A stretch of 64,000 nucleotides of DNA from Streptomyces barringtoniae (GCF_020819595.1 NZ_JAJHNP010000013.1:175893-239892); one strand, 5' to 3'; positions 9,396 to 19,986 are shown, numbered from the stretch's first letter. Made by a program: numbers and translations. Notes: generated from the sequence alone by a model not told the origin.

Positions 9396-10798
9396 CGGGC
9401 GGCAACCTCGCCCTCGGCACCGGTCTCGACGAGCGCCTGGGCAACGCTCTCCAGACCCACCGAACGGGACGCCTTCACGAGCACGACGTCCCCTGGGCGC
9501 AACTCGCTGCGCAACAGGTCGATCGCCGCCTGTGCGTCGGACACGTGCACCGACTCCTCACCCCACGAACCCTCGTTATATGCGCCCAGTTGCAGCCAGG
9601 AGGCCTCAATCCCCCCGACGGCGACGAGCTTGCTGACGTTGAGCCGGACGGCGAGCCGTCCGACGGCGTCGTGCTCGGCGAGCGCCTCGTCCCCCAGCTC
9701 GGCCATCTTGCCGAGCACCGCCCACGTGCGGCGCCCCTTGCCCATGGCCGCGAGCGCCCGAAGGGCGGCCCGCATGGACTCGGGGTTGGCGTTGTAGGCG
9801 TCGTTGACGATGGTCACGCCGTCCAGGCGCTCGGTGACCTCCATCCGCCAGCGGGAGAGGGAGCCCGCCTCGGAGAGCGCGGTGGCGATCTCTTCCGCGG
9901 ACATGCCCAGCTCATGGGCGACGGCGGCCGCGGCGAGCGCGTTCGACACGTGATGCTCACCGTACAGGCGCATGGTCACATCGCTTGCACCGGAGGGTGT
10001 GAGAAGCCTGAAGGAAGGCTGTCCGCTGTCCGTGAGTCGCACGTTCTCGGCGCGTACGTCCGCTTCGGCCGACTCTCCGAAAAGGACCACCTTCGCCTTG
10101 GTACGGGAGGCCATGGCGCGGACCAGCGGGTCGTCGGCGTTGAGGATCGCGGCGCCGTCCTCCGGAAGGCCTTCGACGATCTCGCCCTTGGCCTGCGCGA
10201 TCTGCTCGCGGCCGCCGAACTCGCCGATGTGGGCGGTGCCGACGTTGAGGACCAGGCCGATCCTCGGGGGCGTGAGGTCGGTGAGGTAGCGGATGTGCCC
10301 GATGCCGCGGGCGCCCATCTCCAGCACGAGGAACCGCGTCTCCTCGGTGGCGGACAGGGCGGTCAGCGGCAGCCCGATCTCGTTGTTCAGCGAGCCGGGC
10401 GTGAACACGGTCGGCGCCTTGCGCTGGAGCACCTGCGCGATCAGATCCTTGGTGCTGGTCTTGCCCGCCGAGCCGGTCAGGGCGACGAGGGTCGCGCCGA
10501 GCCGGCGTACGACGTGCCGGGCCAGGGCGCCGAGCGCGGTCTGGACGTCGTCCACGACGATCGCGGGCACGCCGACCGGGCGCGACGCGAGTACGGCGAC
10601 CGCGCCCGCCTCGATCACCTGCGGTGCGTAGTCGTGGCCGTCCACGCGCTCGCCGACGAAGGCGGCGAACAGGCTGCCGGGCACCACCTCGCGGGAGTCC
10701 CGGACGACCGGTCCCGTGACCTCGACGGACGGATCCGGTATGTCGTGCGTCTGCCCGCCGACGACTGCTGCGATCTCGGCGAGGGAGAGGGCGATCAC
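9392..10798 (-). CDS. murF: UDP-MurNAc-tripeptide--D-Ala-D-Ala ligase MurF
   Basis: This adds D-Ala-D-Ala to the UDP-MurNAc-tripeptide, completing the pentapeptide in the cytoplasm. It has 468 residues. The N-terminal domain includes DSREVVPGSLFAAFVGERVDGHDYA; the ATP P-loop is LTGSAGKTSTKDL. NEIGLPLTALSATEETRFLVLEMGARGIGHI and NDAYNANPESMRAAL are MurF-specific. The GTG start (MIALSLAEIAAVVGGQTHD) has GGGGAT about 8 bases upstream; the longer open frame has no family support. It follows murE after 28 bases. Confidence 0.97.
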   Translation of the reverse strand: MIALSLAEIAAVVGGQTHDIPDPSVEVTGPVVRDSREVVPGSLFAAFVGERVDGHDYAPQVIEAGAVAVLASRPVGVPAIVVDDVQTALGALARHVVRRLGATLVALTGSAGKTSTKDLIAQVLQRKAPTVFTPGSLNNEIGLPLTALSATEETRFLVLEMGARGIGHIRYLTDLTPPRIGLVLNVGTAHIGEFGGREQIAQAKGEIVEGLPEDGAAILNADDPLVRAMASRTKAKVVLFGESAEADVRAENVRLTDSGQPSFRLLTPSGASDVTMRLYGEHHVSNALAAAAVAHELGMSAEEIATALSEAGSLSRWRMEVTERLDGVTIVNDAYNANPESMRAALRALAAMGKGRRTWAVLGKMAELGDEALAEHDAVGRLAVRLNVSKLVAVGGIEASWLQLGAYNEGSWGEESVHVSDAQAAIDLLRSELRPGDVVLVKASRSVGLESVAQALVETGAEGEVAAR

Positions 10799-10826
10799 AA
10801 GTTCATCCCCTGGGTCTTCTGGATTT

Positions 10827-12482
10827 TCATCCCTGGGTTTTCTGGATGGCTTCGCGGAGCACCTGGCGGTCGTCGAAGGGACGGACCACACCGGCGATGT
10901 CCTGGCCCTGCTCGTGCCCCTTGCCCGCGACCAGCACGGTGTCGCCGGCCTGGGCGCGGCCCACGACGGCGGCGATCGCGGCGGCCCGGTCCTCGAACAG
11001 GAGCACCTCGCCGCGCTCGTGCGCGGGCACGGAGGCGGCGCCCTGGAGCATCGTCGCGAGGATCGCGAGGGGGTCCTCGGAGCGCGGGTTGTCGGAGGTC
11101 AGTACGGCCGTGTCGGCGAGCCGGGCCGCGGCGGCACCCATCGGGGCGCGCTTGGTCTGGTCGCGGTCGCCGCCGCAGCCGAGGACGATGTGCAGGCGGC
11201 CCTTGGTGACCTTGCGCAGCGCCTTGAGCACCGACTCGACGGCGTCGGTCTTGTGGGCGTAGTCGACGACCGCGAGGTACGGCTGCCCGGCGTCCACGCG
11301 CTCCAGGCGGCCGGGGACACCCGGGACGGCGGCGATGCCGTCGGCGGCGGTCTGCGGGTCGAGACCGGCGGCGGCGAGGGCGACCACGGCGGCGAGGGTG
11401 TTCGCCACGTTGAAGGGACCGGCGATCGGCGACTTGGCGTGTACTCGCTCGCCGTTCGGGCCCACGACGGTGAACGTCGAGTCCATGGGGCCGACCTGGA
11501 CGTCCTCGGCACGCCAGTCGGCGTCGGGGTGGCCCTCGGCGGAGAACGTGACGACCGGGACCGTGGCCTCCTCGGCGAGCCGGCGGCCGTACGCGTCGTC
11601 GGCGTTGATCACGGCGAGTCTGCTGCGTTCCGGTGTGAACAGCTGCGCCTTGGCCCGGAAGTAGTCCTCCATGTCGGAGTGGAACTCCATGTGCTCCGGG
11701 CTGAGGTTGGTGAACACGGCGATGTCGAAGACACAGCCGTCGACCCGGCCGAGGACCAGGGCGTGGCTGGAGACCTCCATGGCCACCGCCTCGACGCCGC
11801 GCTCGCGCATGACGGCGAACAGGGCCTGCAGGTCGGTGGCTTCGGGGGTGGTTCGCTCGGACTTGATGCGCTCGTCGCCGATGCGCATCTCGACGGTGCC
11901 GACCAGGCCCGTGGACTTCGCGGTCCTGAGCCCGCCCTCGACCAGATAGGCGGTGGTGGTCTTGCCGGAGGTGCCGGTGATGCCGATCTGGAGCAGGTCA
12001 CGGCCGGGATGGCCGTAGATCGTCGCCGCCAGCTCGCCCATCCGTCCGCGCGGGTCGTCGACGACCAGGACGGGCAGTCCGGTCGCGGCGGCGCGCTCGG
12101 CGCCCGTCGGGTCGGTGAGCACGGCGACCGCGCCGAGGCCGGCGGCCTGGGTGACGAAGTCGGCGCCGTGCAGGCGGGCGCCCGGGAGGGCGGCGTACAG
12201 GTCGCCGGGACGGACGGCGCGCGAGTCGTGGGTGATCCCCGTGACCTCTGCGGCGGCGTCAGGAGCGGCGGCACCCAGCTGATCGGCCAGTTCCGCGAGG
12301 GGTGTGGCGGAGACCTGAACCGGTCGCGGCGGCCCCGGATATGTCACGGAAGCGCCCTTCTGGGTGGTTTGGGACTGATCAGCGTGTGGCACGGCGGTGA
12401 GCGTACCGGGCGTACCCGCCCCGGAGCGAAGCGAGGGGTTCTCGGCCCCGTAGTTCCCGGCGTCGGGGGTGATCGTTGTCAC
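10827..12482 (-). CDS. murE: UDP-MurNAc-L-Ala-D-Glu--diaminopimelate ligase MurE
   Basis: MurE adds the third stem residue. It has 551 residues, longer than most, because a roughly 55-residue low-complexity leader precedes the Mur fold, which starts near VSATPLAELADQLG. The P-loop is GITGTSGKTTTAYL, and TNLSPEHMEFHSDMEDYF is the carbamate-Lys region. The DNPRSEDP motif marks a diaminopimelate ligase; Streptomyces uses the LL isomer. The start is a GTG 27 bases after the ftsI stop. An internal Val (VPHADQSQTTQ) could be a shorter alternative start, and the sequence does not settle this. Confidence 0.95.
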   Translation of the reverse strand: MTTITPDAGNYGAENPSLRSGAGTPGTLTAVPHADQSQTTQKGASVTYPGPPRPVQVSATPLAELADQLGAAAPDAAAEVTGITHDSRAVRPGDLYAALPGARLHGADFVTQAAGLGAVAVLTDPTGAERAAATGLPVLVVDDPRGRMGELAATIYGHPGRDLLQIGITGTSGKTTTAYLVEGGLRTAKSTGLVGTVEMRIGDERIKSERTTPEATDLQALFAVMRERGVEAVAMEVSSHALVLGRVDGCVFDIAVFTNLSPEHMEFHSDMEDYFRAKAQLFTPERSRLAVINADDAYGRRLAEEATVPVVTFSAEGHPDADWRAEDVQVGPMDSTFTVVGPNGERVHAKSPIAGPFNVANTLAAVVALAAAGLDPQTAADGIAAVPGVPGRLERVDAGQPYLAVVDYAHKTDAVESVLKALRKVTKGRLHIVLGCGGDRDQTKRAPMGAAAARLADTAVLTSDNPRSEDPLAILATMLQGAASVPAHERGEVLLFEDRAAAIAAVVGRAQAGDTVLVAGKGHEQGQDIAGVVRPFDDRQVLREAIQKTQG

Positions 12483-12509
12483 GAGCGATTCCTGGTGTTC
12501 CGGTGCTGA

Positions 12510-14480
12510 TCAGGGCTTGTAGTCGACGGGCAGGTTCGCGGCCGGCGCACCGGTCGGCGGGACCTGGAGGGTCTTCAGGGCGAACTCCATCACCTGCTTG
12601 TAGATGGGACCGCAGATCTGGCCGCCGTAGTAGCTGCCGGAGGTGGCGTTCTGGATGGCGCAGTAGACGGTGATGCGGGGGTTGTCGGCGGGCGCGAACC
12701 CGGCGAAGGACGAGGTGTAGCCGCGGTACCTGCCGGTGGCCGGATCCACGCGGTTGGCCGTGCCGGTCTTGCCGGCGACGTTGTAGCCGGGGATACGGGC
12801 CTTGATGCCGGTCCCCTGCTCGTCGTCCACCACGGACTCCAGCATCTGCGCGACGGTCCTGGCCGTCTTCTCGCTGACGACCCGGGTCTGCCTTGGCTTG
12901 TGCGCGGGTGTGAAGCGCCCGTCGGCCCCCTTGGTGCCGCGCACCAGGGTCGGCTCGATCCGGACCCCGCCGTTGGCGATGGTCGAGTACACGGAGGCGG
13001 CCTGTACGGCGTTGATGGAGAAACCCTGGCCGAAAGGAATCGTGTACTGCTGCGAGGTGGACCACTTCTGGTACGGCGCGAGGATGCCGGGGGTCTCGCC
13101 GGGGAAACCGAGTCCGGTGTAGCTGCCGATGCCGAACTTGCGCAGGTACGAGTAGAGCACCTTGTCGGCCTCGGACTGCGTCCTGCCGAGCTGGCCGGTG
13201 GCCAGGATGGTGCCGATGTTGCTGGACTTGGCGAGGACGCCGTTCAGCGTGAGGTACCAGGTGTCGTGGTCCACGTCGTCCTGGAAGAGCCGGTCGCCGC
13301 GGTGCAGCCGGTTGGGTACGACGACGTGGGTGAGCGGGGTCGCCGCGTTCTCCTGGAGCACGGCCGCCATGGACATCACCTTGGCGGTGGAGCCGGGCTC
13401 GTACGCGTCCTGGAGGGCCGCGTTGCCCAGGGCCTCGCCGTCGGCCTTGGACAGGTCGTTGGGGTCGAAACCGGGCGAGTTGGCCATGGCCAGGATCTGC
13501 CCGGTGCGGGTGTCCTGGACGACGACGTAGCCGCGGTCGGCCCTGGACTTCTGCACCTGCTCGGTGATGGCGTGCTGCGCGGCCCACTGGATGTCGCGGT
13601 CGATGGTCAGCTCGACGTCGGAACCGGGCACGGCGGGCGTCTCCGTCGATCCCGCCGTGGGCACCTCACGCCCGCCGGACTGGGCGTAACGGATCTTGCC
13701 GTCCTTCCCGGTGAGCTGCTTGTTCAGCTCCTGCTCGATGCCGCCGCCGCCCTGGCCGTCGGCGTTGACCCAGCCCAGTATCCCGGCGGCGAGATCGCCG
13801 TTGGGGTACACGCGCTGGCTGCTCGGGTCGGCGAAGACTCCGGCGAGCACGTTGACGGTGGTCTTGTCCGTCTCCGCCTTCTTGGCGAGCGCACTCTTCA
13901 GGTCCTTGATCTGCTTCCAGACCTGCGGGGTCTGCCGGGTGGCGAGCCGGGCGTACCGGGAGTTCGTGTTCTGGGGCCGCAGCTTCTTCACGATGTCGGC
14001 CTGGCTCTGCCCGAGGATCGGCGAGAGCAGCGCGGCGGCCTGCTCCGGGCCGTCGCCGATCTTCAGCTGCTTCCTGCTGAACATCGTCGGATCGGCCGTG
14101 ATGTCGTACGCGTCCTCGCTGATGGCGAGGGCAACGCCGTTGCGGTCGGTGATACCGCCGCGCTCGGCGGCCAGCGTGTGCACGACATACCGGTTCTGTT
14201 CGGCCCGCGCGGCGTACGCGCTGGCGTCTACGGCCTGCACCTGGAGCAGCCGTACGACGAAGGCGATCAGCACCAGGGTCAGCGTGAGGCTGACCAGGCG
14301 CAGCCGGGGCCGCGGGCTGCCGAGCCGGAGCGGGCGCTGGGCCAGCGGCCGGGCACCACTCGGACGTCGCGCCGGACGCGCACCGGGCCCGGGCTGCCGC
14401 CGCACGGCACTACTCGGCCGCGGCGGCCTGGCCGGCCCGGGCACACGACGGCGCGGTTCCCTGTCGGACACTTCCGTCAC
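12510..14480 (-). CDS. ftsI: Septal class B penicillin-binding protein FtsI (PBP3)
   Basis: This transpeptidase cross-links septal peptidoglycan and pairs with FtsW. It has 656 residues: a Pro/Arg-rich cytoplasmic head (1-58), one membrane span at about 61-80, and a PBP dimer domain starting LAAERGGITDRNG. The catalytic domain has the nucleophile Ser364 in STAK, the SSN triad at 419-421 and KTG at 571-573. The GTG start (MTEVSDREPRRRVPGPA) overlaps the stop of the upstream mini-ORF in GTGA fashion. The first residues are mirrored by that mini-ORF, showing a local duplication. The open frame upstream of this GTG is not homologous. Confidence 0.97.
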   Translation of the reverse strand: MTEVSDREPRRRVPGPARPPRPSSAVRRQPGPGARPARRPSGARPLAQRPLRLGSPRPRLRLVSLTLTLVLIAFVVRLLQVQAVDASAYAARAEQNRYVVHTLAAERGGITDRNGVALAISEDAYDITADPTMFSRKQLKIGDGPEQAAALLSPILGQSQADIVKKLRPQNTNSRYARLATRQTPQVWKQIKDLKSALAKKAETDKTTVNVLAGVFADPSSQRVYPNGDLAAGILGWVNADGQGGGGIEQELNKQLTGKDGKIRYAQSGGREVPTAGSTETPAVPGSDVELTIDRDIQWAAQHAITEQVQKSRADRGYVVVQDTRTGQILAMANSPGFDPNDLSKADGEALGNAALQDAYEPGSTAKVMSMAAVLQENAATPLTHVVVPNRLHRGDRLFQDDVDHDTWYLTLNGVLAKSSNIGTILATGQLGRTQSEADKVLYSYLRKFGIGSYTGLGFPGETPGILAPYQKWSTSQQYTIPFGQGFSINAVQAASVYSTIANGGVRIEPTLVRGTKGADGRFTPAHKPRQTRVVSEKTARTVAQMLESVVDDEQGTGIKARIPGYNVAGKTGTANRVDPATGRYRGYTSSFAGFAPADNPRITVYCAIQNATSGSYYGGQICGPIYKQVMEFALKTLQVPPTGAPAANLPVDYKP

Positions 14481-14715
14481 CTGCCGGGAGTCGGGGTCGG
14501 AACGGGCTGGGACATCGAAAACGGCGCCGCGACACCTACCGGAACGGCGACCGGGGCCGGACGCCGACGCGGCACGAGCCCGACCACACCGACCCCACGC
14601 CAGGACCGGCGCCCGGCCACACCGCCACGCGGGCCGAGCGCGCACGCCGGCCCGACCACACGACGGCGCGGCAGTTTCCTGTCGGACACTTCCGTCACCT
14701 GCCGGGAGTCGGGGT
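14461..14715. repeat. Direct repeat at the ftsL/ftsI junction (218-bp period)
   Basis: Bases 14461-14497 and 14679-14715 are identical over 37 positions and include ctgtcggacacttccgtcac. Similarity continues outward on both sides: gccggcccg..cacacgacggcgcgg on one flank and gggctggga on the other. Each copy carries the GTGA stop/start overlap and the sequence encoding TPTPGR-stop and MTEVSDR. This is a tandem duplication of the ftsL 3' end and the ftsI 5' end. Confidence 0.9.
14477..14698 (-). CDS. Chimeric 73-residue mini-ORF between ftsL and ftsI
   Basis: No function is known. The ORF begins MTEVSDRKLPRRRVVGPA, matching the FtsI head MTEVSDREPRRRVPGPA. It ends SMSQPVPTPTPGR, matching the FtsL tail SISQPTPTPTPGR. 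It is therefore a fusion of a duplicated FtsI N-terminus to a duplicated FtsL C-terminus, joined by a degenerate Arg/Gly/Val-rich middle. Its GTG overlaps the ftsL stop and its TGA overlaps the ftsI GTG, so ribosomes must pass through it or re-initiate to reach ftsI. No membrane span is evident. It may serve only as a translational bridge, or it may be a duplication remnant kept in frame. Confidence 0.6.
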   Translation of the reverse strand: MTEVSDRKLPRRRVVGPACALGPRGGVAGRRSWRGVGVVGLVPRRRPAPVAVPVGVAAPFSMSQPVPTPTPGR

Positions 14716-15336
14716 GGGGGTGGGCTGGGAGATGGAGGGGGGCGGGGGGATGGCCGCGGCGGGGTCGGAGGCGACGGCGGCGGACTGGGGCTGTCCCTGT
14801 GGCGGGGCGGCGGGCGACGGCGTGGCCGGGGCCGGGGTGGCGGGCGCGGTGGGGGCCGGGACGGTGGGCGTGGCCGGGGCCACGGTGGTGGGCGCGGCCA
14901 GGGCCGTGGAGGGGGCCGTGGCCGGGGTCAGGGACTCGGGGGCGACGGGGTCGGTCAAGGCGGCGGACTCCGGTCCGGCGGCGCCCGGGACGCCCTTGAT
15001 CTTGCCGTCCGAGCCGAGGAAGGCCGGGTCGCCGCCCGGGACCATGCCAAGTTCGCGGGCGCGGCGCTGGAGGGCGTCGGGAGCGGAGTAGGCGTCGATG
15101 TCCCGCTGGAGGGCCTGTTCCTCGTCGGTGAGGTTCTTCGTCTGCTTCTGCAGGTCGGCGAGTTTGAACGAGCCTTCGCTGAGCGCGGAGTTGAGCACCA
15201 GCAGTCCGATGAGGCCGCCGCCGAGGAGCAGGACGACGAGCAGGACGAACGGGGTGCGGGCGGCCCTGGCACGGCCGGCCGGGAAGAGCCGGGCGAGCCG
15301 CGCGGCCCGCCCCCTCAGTACGGGTGTCCTACTCAC
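14695..15336 (-). CDS. ftsL: Cell division protein FtsL (septum formation initiator type)
   Basis: This is a small bitopic divisome protein that activates FtsW/FtsI. It has 213 residues: a basic cytoplasmic head, a membrane span at about 29-49 (TPFVLLVVLLLGGGLIGLLVL), and a short extracytoplasmic coiled coil (about 55-90, LADLQKQTKNLTDEEQALQRDI) ending in the RRARELGMVPGGDPAF motif. A long Ala/Pro/Thr-rich tail, which is unstructured, follows from about residue 118. The GTG start lies 72 bases after rsmH. The last residues TPTPTPGR recur in the downstream mini-ORF. Confidence 0.92.
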   Translation of the reverse strand: MSRTPVLRGRAARLARLFPAGRARAARTPFVLLVVLLLGGGLIGLLVLNSALSEGSFKLADLQKQTKNLTDEEQALQRDIDAYSAPDALQRRARELGMVPGGDPAFLGSDGKIKGVPGAAGPESAALTDPVAPESLTPATAPSTALAAPTTVAPATPTVPAPTAPATPAPATPSPAAPPQGQPQSAAVASDPAAAIPPPPSISQPTPTPTPGR

Positions 15337-15408
15337 GGCTCCCCCGGTCGGTCCGGAGGCCTTCGCGGCGCTCCCGGTGAGTTCGGGAATCCAACCGACC
15401 CGTCTGCG

Positions 15409-16365
15409 TCACTCGGCGTCCTCCCTGATGCGTTCGGCACCGCGCAGCCTGGCCGGTGCGGCCCGGCGGTTCTCGGCGACCTCTTCCTCGGTGGGAAGTT
15501 CGGCACCCCGGGTGAGCAGCTTGAGCCGCGGCTGGTAGCGCTCCGGCACAACCGGGAGGCCGGGCGGCGCGGTGGACGCGGCCCCGGCCGCGAACACCTG
15601 CTTGACCAGGCGGTCTTCGAGCGAGTGGTACGACAGCACGGCGATGCGGCCGCCCACGTCGAGGGCCTTCACCGCCGCCGGGATCGCCCGCTCCAGGACG
15701 GACAGTTCGCCGTTGACCTCGATGCGCAGCGCCTGGAACGTGCGCTTGGCGGGATTGCCGCCGGTGCGCTTGGCGGCCTGCGGGAGAGCGTCCCGGATCA
15801 GCTCGACGAGCCGCGCGCTGTTACTGAACGGCTCCTTCTCGCGCTCGCGCACGATCGCGGACACGATCCGCTTGGCCTGCTTCTCCTCGCCGTACGCGCG
15901 CAGGATCCGCACGAGTTCGCCGGCCGGGTAGGTGTTGAGGACCTCGGCGGCGCTGATGCCGCTCGTCTGGTCCATCCGCATGTCCAGCGGCGCGTCCTGG
16001 GCGTAGGCGAAGCCGCGGTCGGCCTCGTCCAGCTGCATGGAGGAGACCCCGAGGTCGAACAGAACGCCCTGCACGCGCGCGATGCGGAGCTTTTGCAGTA
16101 CGTCGGGCAACTCGTCGTAGACGGCGTGTACGAGGGTGGCGCGCTCACCGTAGGGCGCCAGCCGCTCGCCCGACAGGCGCAGCGCCTCCTTGTCCCGGTC
16201 GAGGCCGATCAGCCGCGCCCCGGGGAACCTCGTCAGCAGCGCCTCGCTGTGTCCGCCGAGGCCGAGGGTGCAGTCGACGACCACCGCTCCCGGGCGCTCC
16301 AGGGCGGGCGCCAGCAGGTCCAGGCACCGCTGGAGCATCACCGGGACGTGTCGACTCTGACTCAA
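15409..16365 (-). CDS. rsmH: 16S rRNA (cytosine1402-N4)-methyltransferase RsmH
   Basis: RsmH (MraW) methylates C1402 in the ribosomal P site using SAM and is the usual first gene of the dcw cluster. It has 318 residues. It starts MSQSRHVPVMLQRCLDLL, then the SAM loop VVDCTLGLGGHSEALL, the LIGLDRDKEAL acidic motif and VQGVLFDLGVSSMQLD. The C-terminal part has GGRIAVLSYHSLEDRLVKQVF. No mraZ lies ahead of it in this window; the next gene upstream is divergent. Confidence 0.98.
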   Translation of the reverse strand: MSQSRHVPVMLQRCLDLLAPALERPGAVVVDCTLGLGGHSEALLTRFPGARLIGLDRDKEALRLSGERLAPYGERATLVHAVYDELPDVLQKLRIARVQGVLFDLGVSSMQLDEADRGFAYAQDAPLDMRMDQTSGISAAEVLNTYPAGELVRILRAYGEEKQAKRIVSAIVREREKEPFSNSARLVELIRDALPQAAKRTGGNPAKRTFQALRIEVNGELSVLERAIPAAVKALDVGGRIAVLSYHSLEDRLVKQVFAAGAASTAPPGLPVVPERYQPRLKLLTRGAELPTEEEVAENRRAAPARLRGAERIREDAE

Positions 16366-16779
16366 GGGGGCCTCTCATCTTCCGGCGGGCCGTACGCACC
16401 GCCGGGTCCCCGCCAGCTCGTGAAGGGTCGGGCCTGCCGGCGCCGGAAGCGTCAGCCGGACCGGGAGCGGGAGGAGGCCGAGCCGTACGTACGCGCCGCG
16501 CACGTGGGGAGACGGTCCGGGGTGAGCCGGGGTCTCCGGGGGTTTCACCAGCAGGGAGAGCCGCGTCTCCCGCTTCGCGTCACTTTAGTCCACCCCGTCT
16601 CGCGGTCAATCAACCGGCCTGCGCGTCGCCTACCGCATCACGGCGGGCGCCGCAATTCGACGGGATTCACCCGCCCGGGGCAGGTTTGCCCTCCCTATGG
16701 GATGGCTCACAACAAGCCACGATGACGTTTTTTGTCCCGCTCTCACAGCAGGACGGGACCGGGGGTGACCAGTAACGTC
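16366..16779. promoter_or_regulatory. Divergent intergenic region, dcw cluster / carbonic anhydrase
   Basis: These roughly 410 bases separate rsmH (minus) from the carbonic anhydrase (plus) and must hold the promoter of the dcw cluster and that of the anhydrase. The part next to rsmH is GC-rich. The stretch 16565-16740 is less so and contains ccctatgggatggctcacaa. No clear terminator or convincing -35/-10 pair was identified by eye. Confidence 0.4.
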
Positions 16780-17334
16780 ATGAGTATGACGACTTCCGCA
16801 GCAGTTCCCACTGGATCCGAAGACGCCATAACGAACGGCGGCACCGTGACGGACCGCCTGGTCGAGGCCAACCAGGCGTACGCCGCCGAGTTCACCGACC
16901 CCGGGATGGACGCCCGTCCCGTTCTCAAGGTCGCGGTCGTGGCCTGCATGGACGCCCGTCTCGACCTGCACGCCGCGCTCGGCCTGCAGCTCGGCGACTG
17001 TCACACCATCCGCAACGCGGGCGGCGTGGTCACCGACGACGTGATCCGCTCCCTGACCATCAGCCAGCGGGCGCTCGGCACCCGCAGCGTCGTGCTCATC
17101 CACCACACCGGGTGCGGCATGGAGAGCATCACCGAGGACTTCCGGCACGACCTGGAGATGGAGGTCGGCCAGCGGCCGGCCTGGGCGGTGGAGTCCTTCC
17201 GGGACGTCGACCAGGACGTGCGCCAGTCCATGCAGCGCGTGCGCACCTCGCCGTTCCTGGTGCACACCGACGACGTGCGCGGTTTCGTGTTCGACGTGCG
17301 CACCGGTCTGCTGCGTGAGGTCGACCCGGCCTGA
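16780..17334 (+). CDS. Beta-class carbonic anhydrase
   Basis: This zinc enzyme interconverts CO2 and bicarbonate in the cytoplasm. It has 184 residues, a compact beta-class form. Zinc ligands and partners are Cys56 with Asp58 and Arg60 (ACMDARLD), His109 and Cys112 (IHHTGCGM). TIRNAGGVVTDDVIRSL is also a family motif. The start is taken at ATGAGTATG; the second ATG at 16786 is possible, and no good Shine-Dalgarno lies just upstream. It is divergent from the dcw cluster and separated by 250 bases from the MoxR operon, so probably monocistronic. Confidence 0.92.
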   Translation: MSMTTSAAVPTGSEDAITNGGTVTDRLVEANQAYAAEFTDPGMDARPVLKVAVVACMDARLDLHAALGLQLGDCHTIRNAGGVVTDDVIRSLTISQRALGTRSVVLIHHTGCGMESITEDFRHDLEMEVGQRPAWAVESFRDVDQDVRQSMQRVRTSPFLVHTDDVRGFVFDVRTGLLREVDPA

Positions 17335-17584
17335 CCGGGCACACCGGCCGGCCGCCCCGGAAGCATCCCGCCACCGTATCGCCGCATCGAAAATACGGTC
17401 GAAAAAGATGTAAGACCGACATCGTGCGGGCAGTTGTCCACAGGCGAGTGACACGAATCGGTAACGGCGGCAAGAATGCGGGTGTGGCGTCACGCGGAAC
17501 CTTTCCCGCGTGGTGTCCGTGTTTCGGGGTGGGCCGGTTTCGCAGGCAGCGTCGGCCCGGATAGAACGGGCCGAGGAGGGCCGG

Positions 17585-18624
<1,040 letters not shown>

Positions 18625-18625
<1 letters not shown>

Positions 18626-19986
18626 TGAGCGCCGGGGGGACGGGGCAGGCGGAGGCCGACCGCGGGGAGACGGGCGGTGTCCGTACCGCCCTGGCGGGCC
18701 TGACGACCCGCGGCCGTTCCTTCCTGGCGGCCGGGATCGCGGCGGCGATCTGCGCGTACGTGCTGGGCCAGAGCGATCTGCTGCGGGTCGGCCTGCTGCT
18801 GGCCGCACTGCCGGTGATCTGCGCGACCGTGGTGTACCGCACGCGCTACCGGGTGGTCGGCACCCGCCGGCTCTCCCCCGCGCGCGTGCCGGCCGGCAGC
18901 GAGGCACGGGTGCATCTGCGGATGGACAACGTCTCCCGGCTGCCCACCGGCCTGCTGATGCTCCAGGACCGCGTGCCGTACGTCCTCGGGCCGCGCCCGA
19001 GGTTCGTGCTGGACCGGGTGGAGCCGGGCGGCCACCGCGAGGTCTCCTACCGGGTCCGCTCCGACCTGCGTGGCCGTTATCCGCTGGGCCCGCTGCAGCT
19101 GCGGCTGACGGACCCCTTCGGGATGTGCGAACTCACCCGTTCCTTCTCGGCGTTCGACACCCTCACGGTCATCCCGCGTGTGGAGCCGCTCGACCCGGTC
19201 CGCTTCAGCGGTGAGGCCAAGGGGTACGGCGACGGGCGGCAGCGCTCGCTGGCCCTGGCCGGCGAGGACGACGTGATCCCGCGCGGCTACCGCTACGGCG
19301 ACGACCTGCGCCGGGTGCACTGGCGGTCCACCGCGCGCTACGGCGAGCTGATGGTGCGCCGCGAGGAGCAGCCCCGGCGCTCCCGCTGCACCGTCCTGCT
19401 GGACACGCGGGGCGGCGCGTTCGAGGGCGCGGGCCCCGACTCGGCCTTCGAGTGGGCCGTCTCCGGGGCCGCCTCGGTGCTGGTGCACATGCTCGAACGC
19501 GGCTTCTCGGTACGGCTGCTGACCGACAGCGGCAGCGTGGTGCCCGGCGCGGGCGCCGACGGGTTCGCGGGCACCGGCCAGGAGACCGCGGAGGCGGCCG
19601 GGCTGATGATGGACACCCTCGCAGTGATCGACCACTCCGACGGCACGGGCCTGTCCCGGGCGTACGACGTGCTGCGCGGCGGCAATGAGGGGCTGCTGGT
19701 CGCCTTCCTGGGCGACCTGGACGAGGAGCAGGCCGCGACGGTCGCCAAGATGAGCCGGCGCAGCGGCGGTGCCGTCGCCTTCGTGCTGGACCCGGACACC
19801 TGGGTACGGGAGGCGGCCGATGTGCCGCAGCCGGGCGACCGGCACGCCGAGCGGCTGCGGATGCTGCGCGAGGCGGGCTGGACGGCGCTGAGCGTGCCGC
19901 GCGGCGCCGCGCTCAACGGGCTGTGGCAGCAGGCGGACCGGGAGCGCTCCGGCCTGGCCGCGGTCGGCGGGGAGGCGGTGCGATGA
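18625..19986 (+). CDS. DUF58 domain protein
   Basis: This is the expected partner of MoxR and has 453 residues. Two membrane segments sit near the N-terminus (about 33-70, FLAAGIAAAICAYVLG and LLLAALPVICATVVY). A beta-rich region follows (LQDRVPYVLGPRPRFVLDRV). The DUF58 motif YGDDLRRVHWRSTARYGELMVRREE lies in the middle, with a von-Willebrand-like C-terminal half. It overlaps the MoxR gene at the start and the transglutaminase gene at the end (ATGA). The biochemical role of the family is not settled. Confidence 0.93.

Noticed and set aside
13696..16725. 1009-residue plus-strand open frame across rsmH, ftsL and ftsI
   Set aside because: It is the antisense shadow of the dcw genes; composition is Arg/Gly/Pro and no family motif is present.
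16630..17493. 287-residue minus-strand frame over the carbonic anhydrase
   Set aside because: It is the antisense of a gene with intact zinc-site residues; no start or family support.
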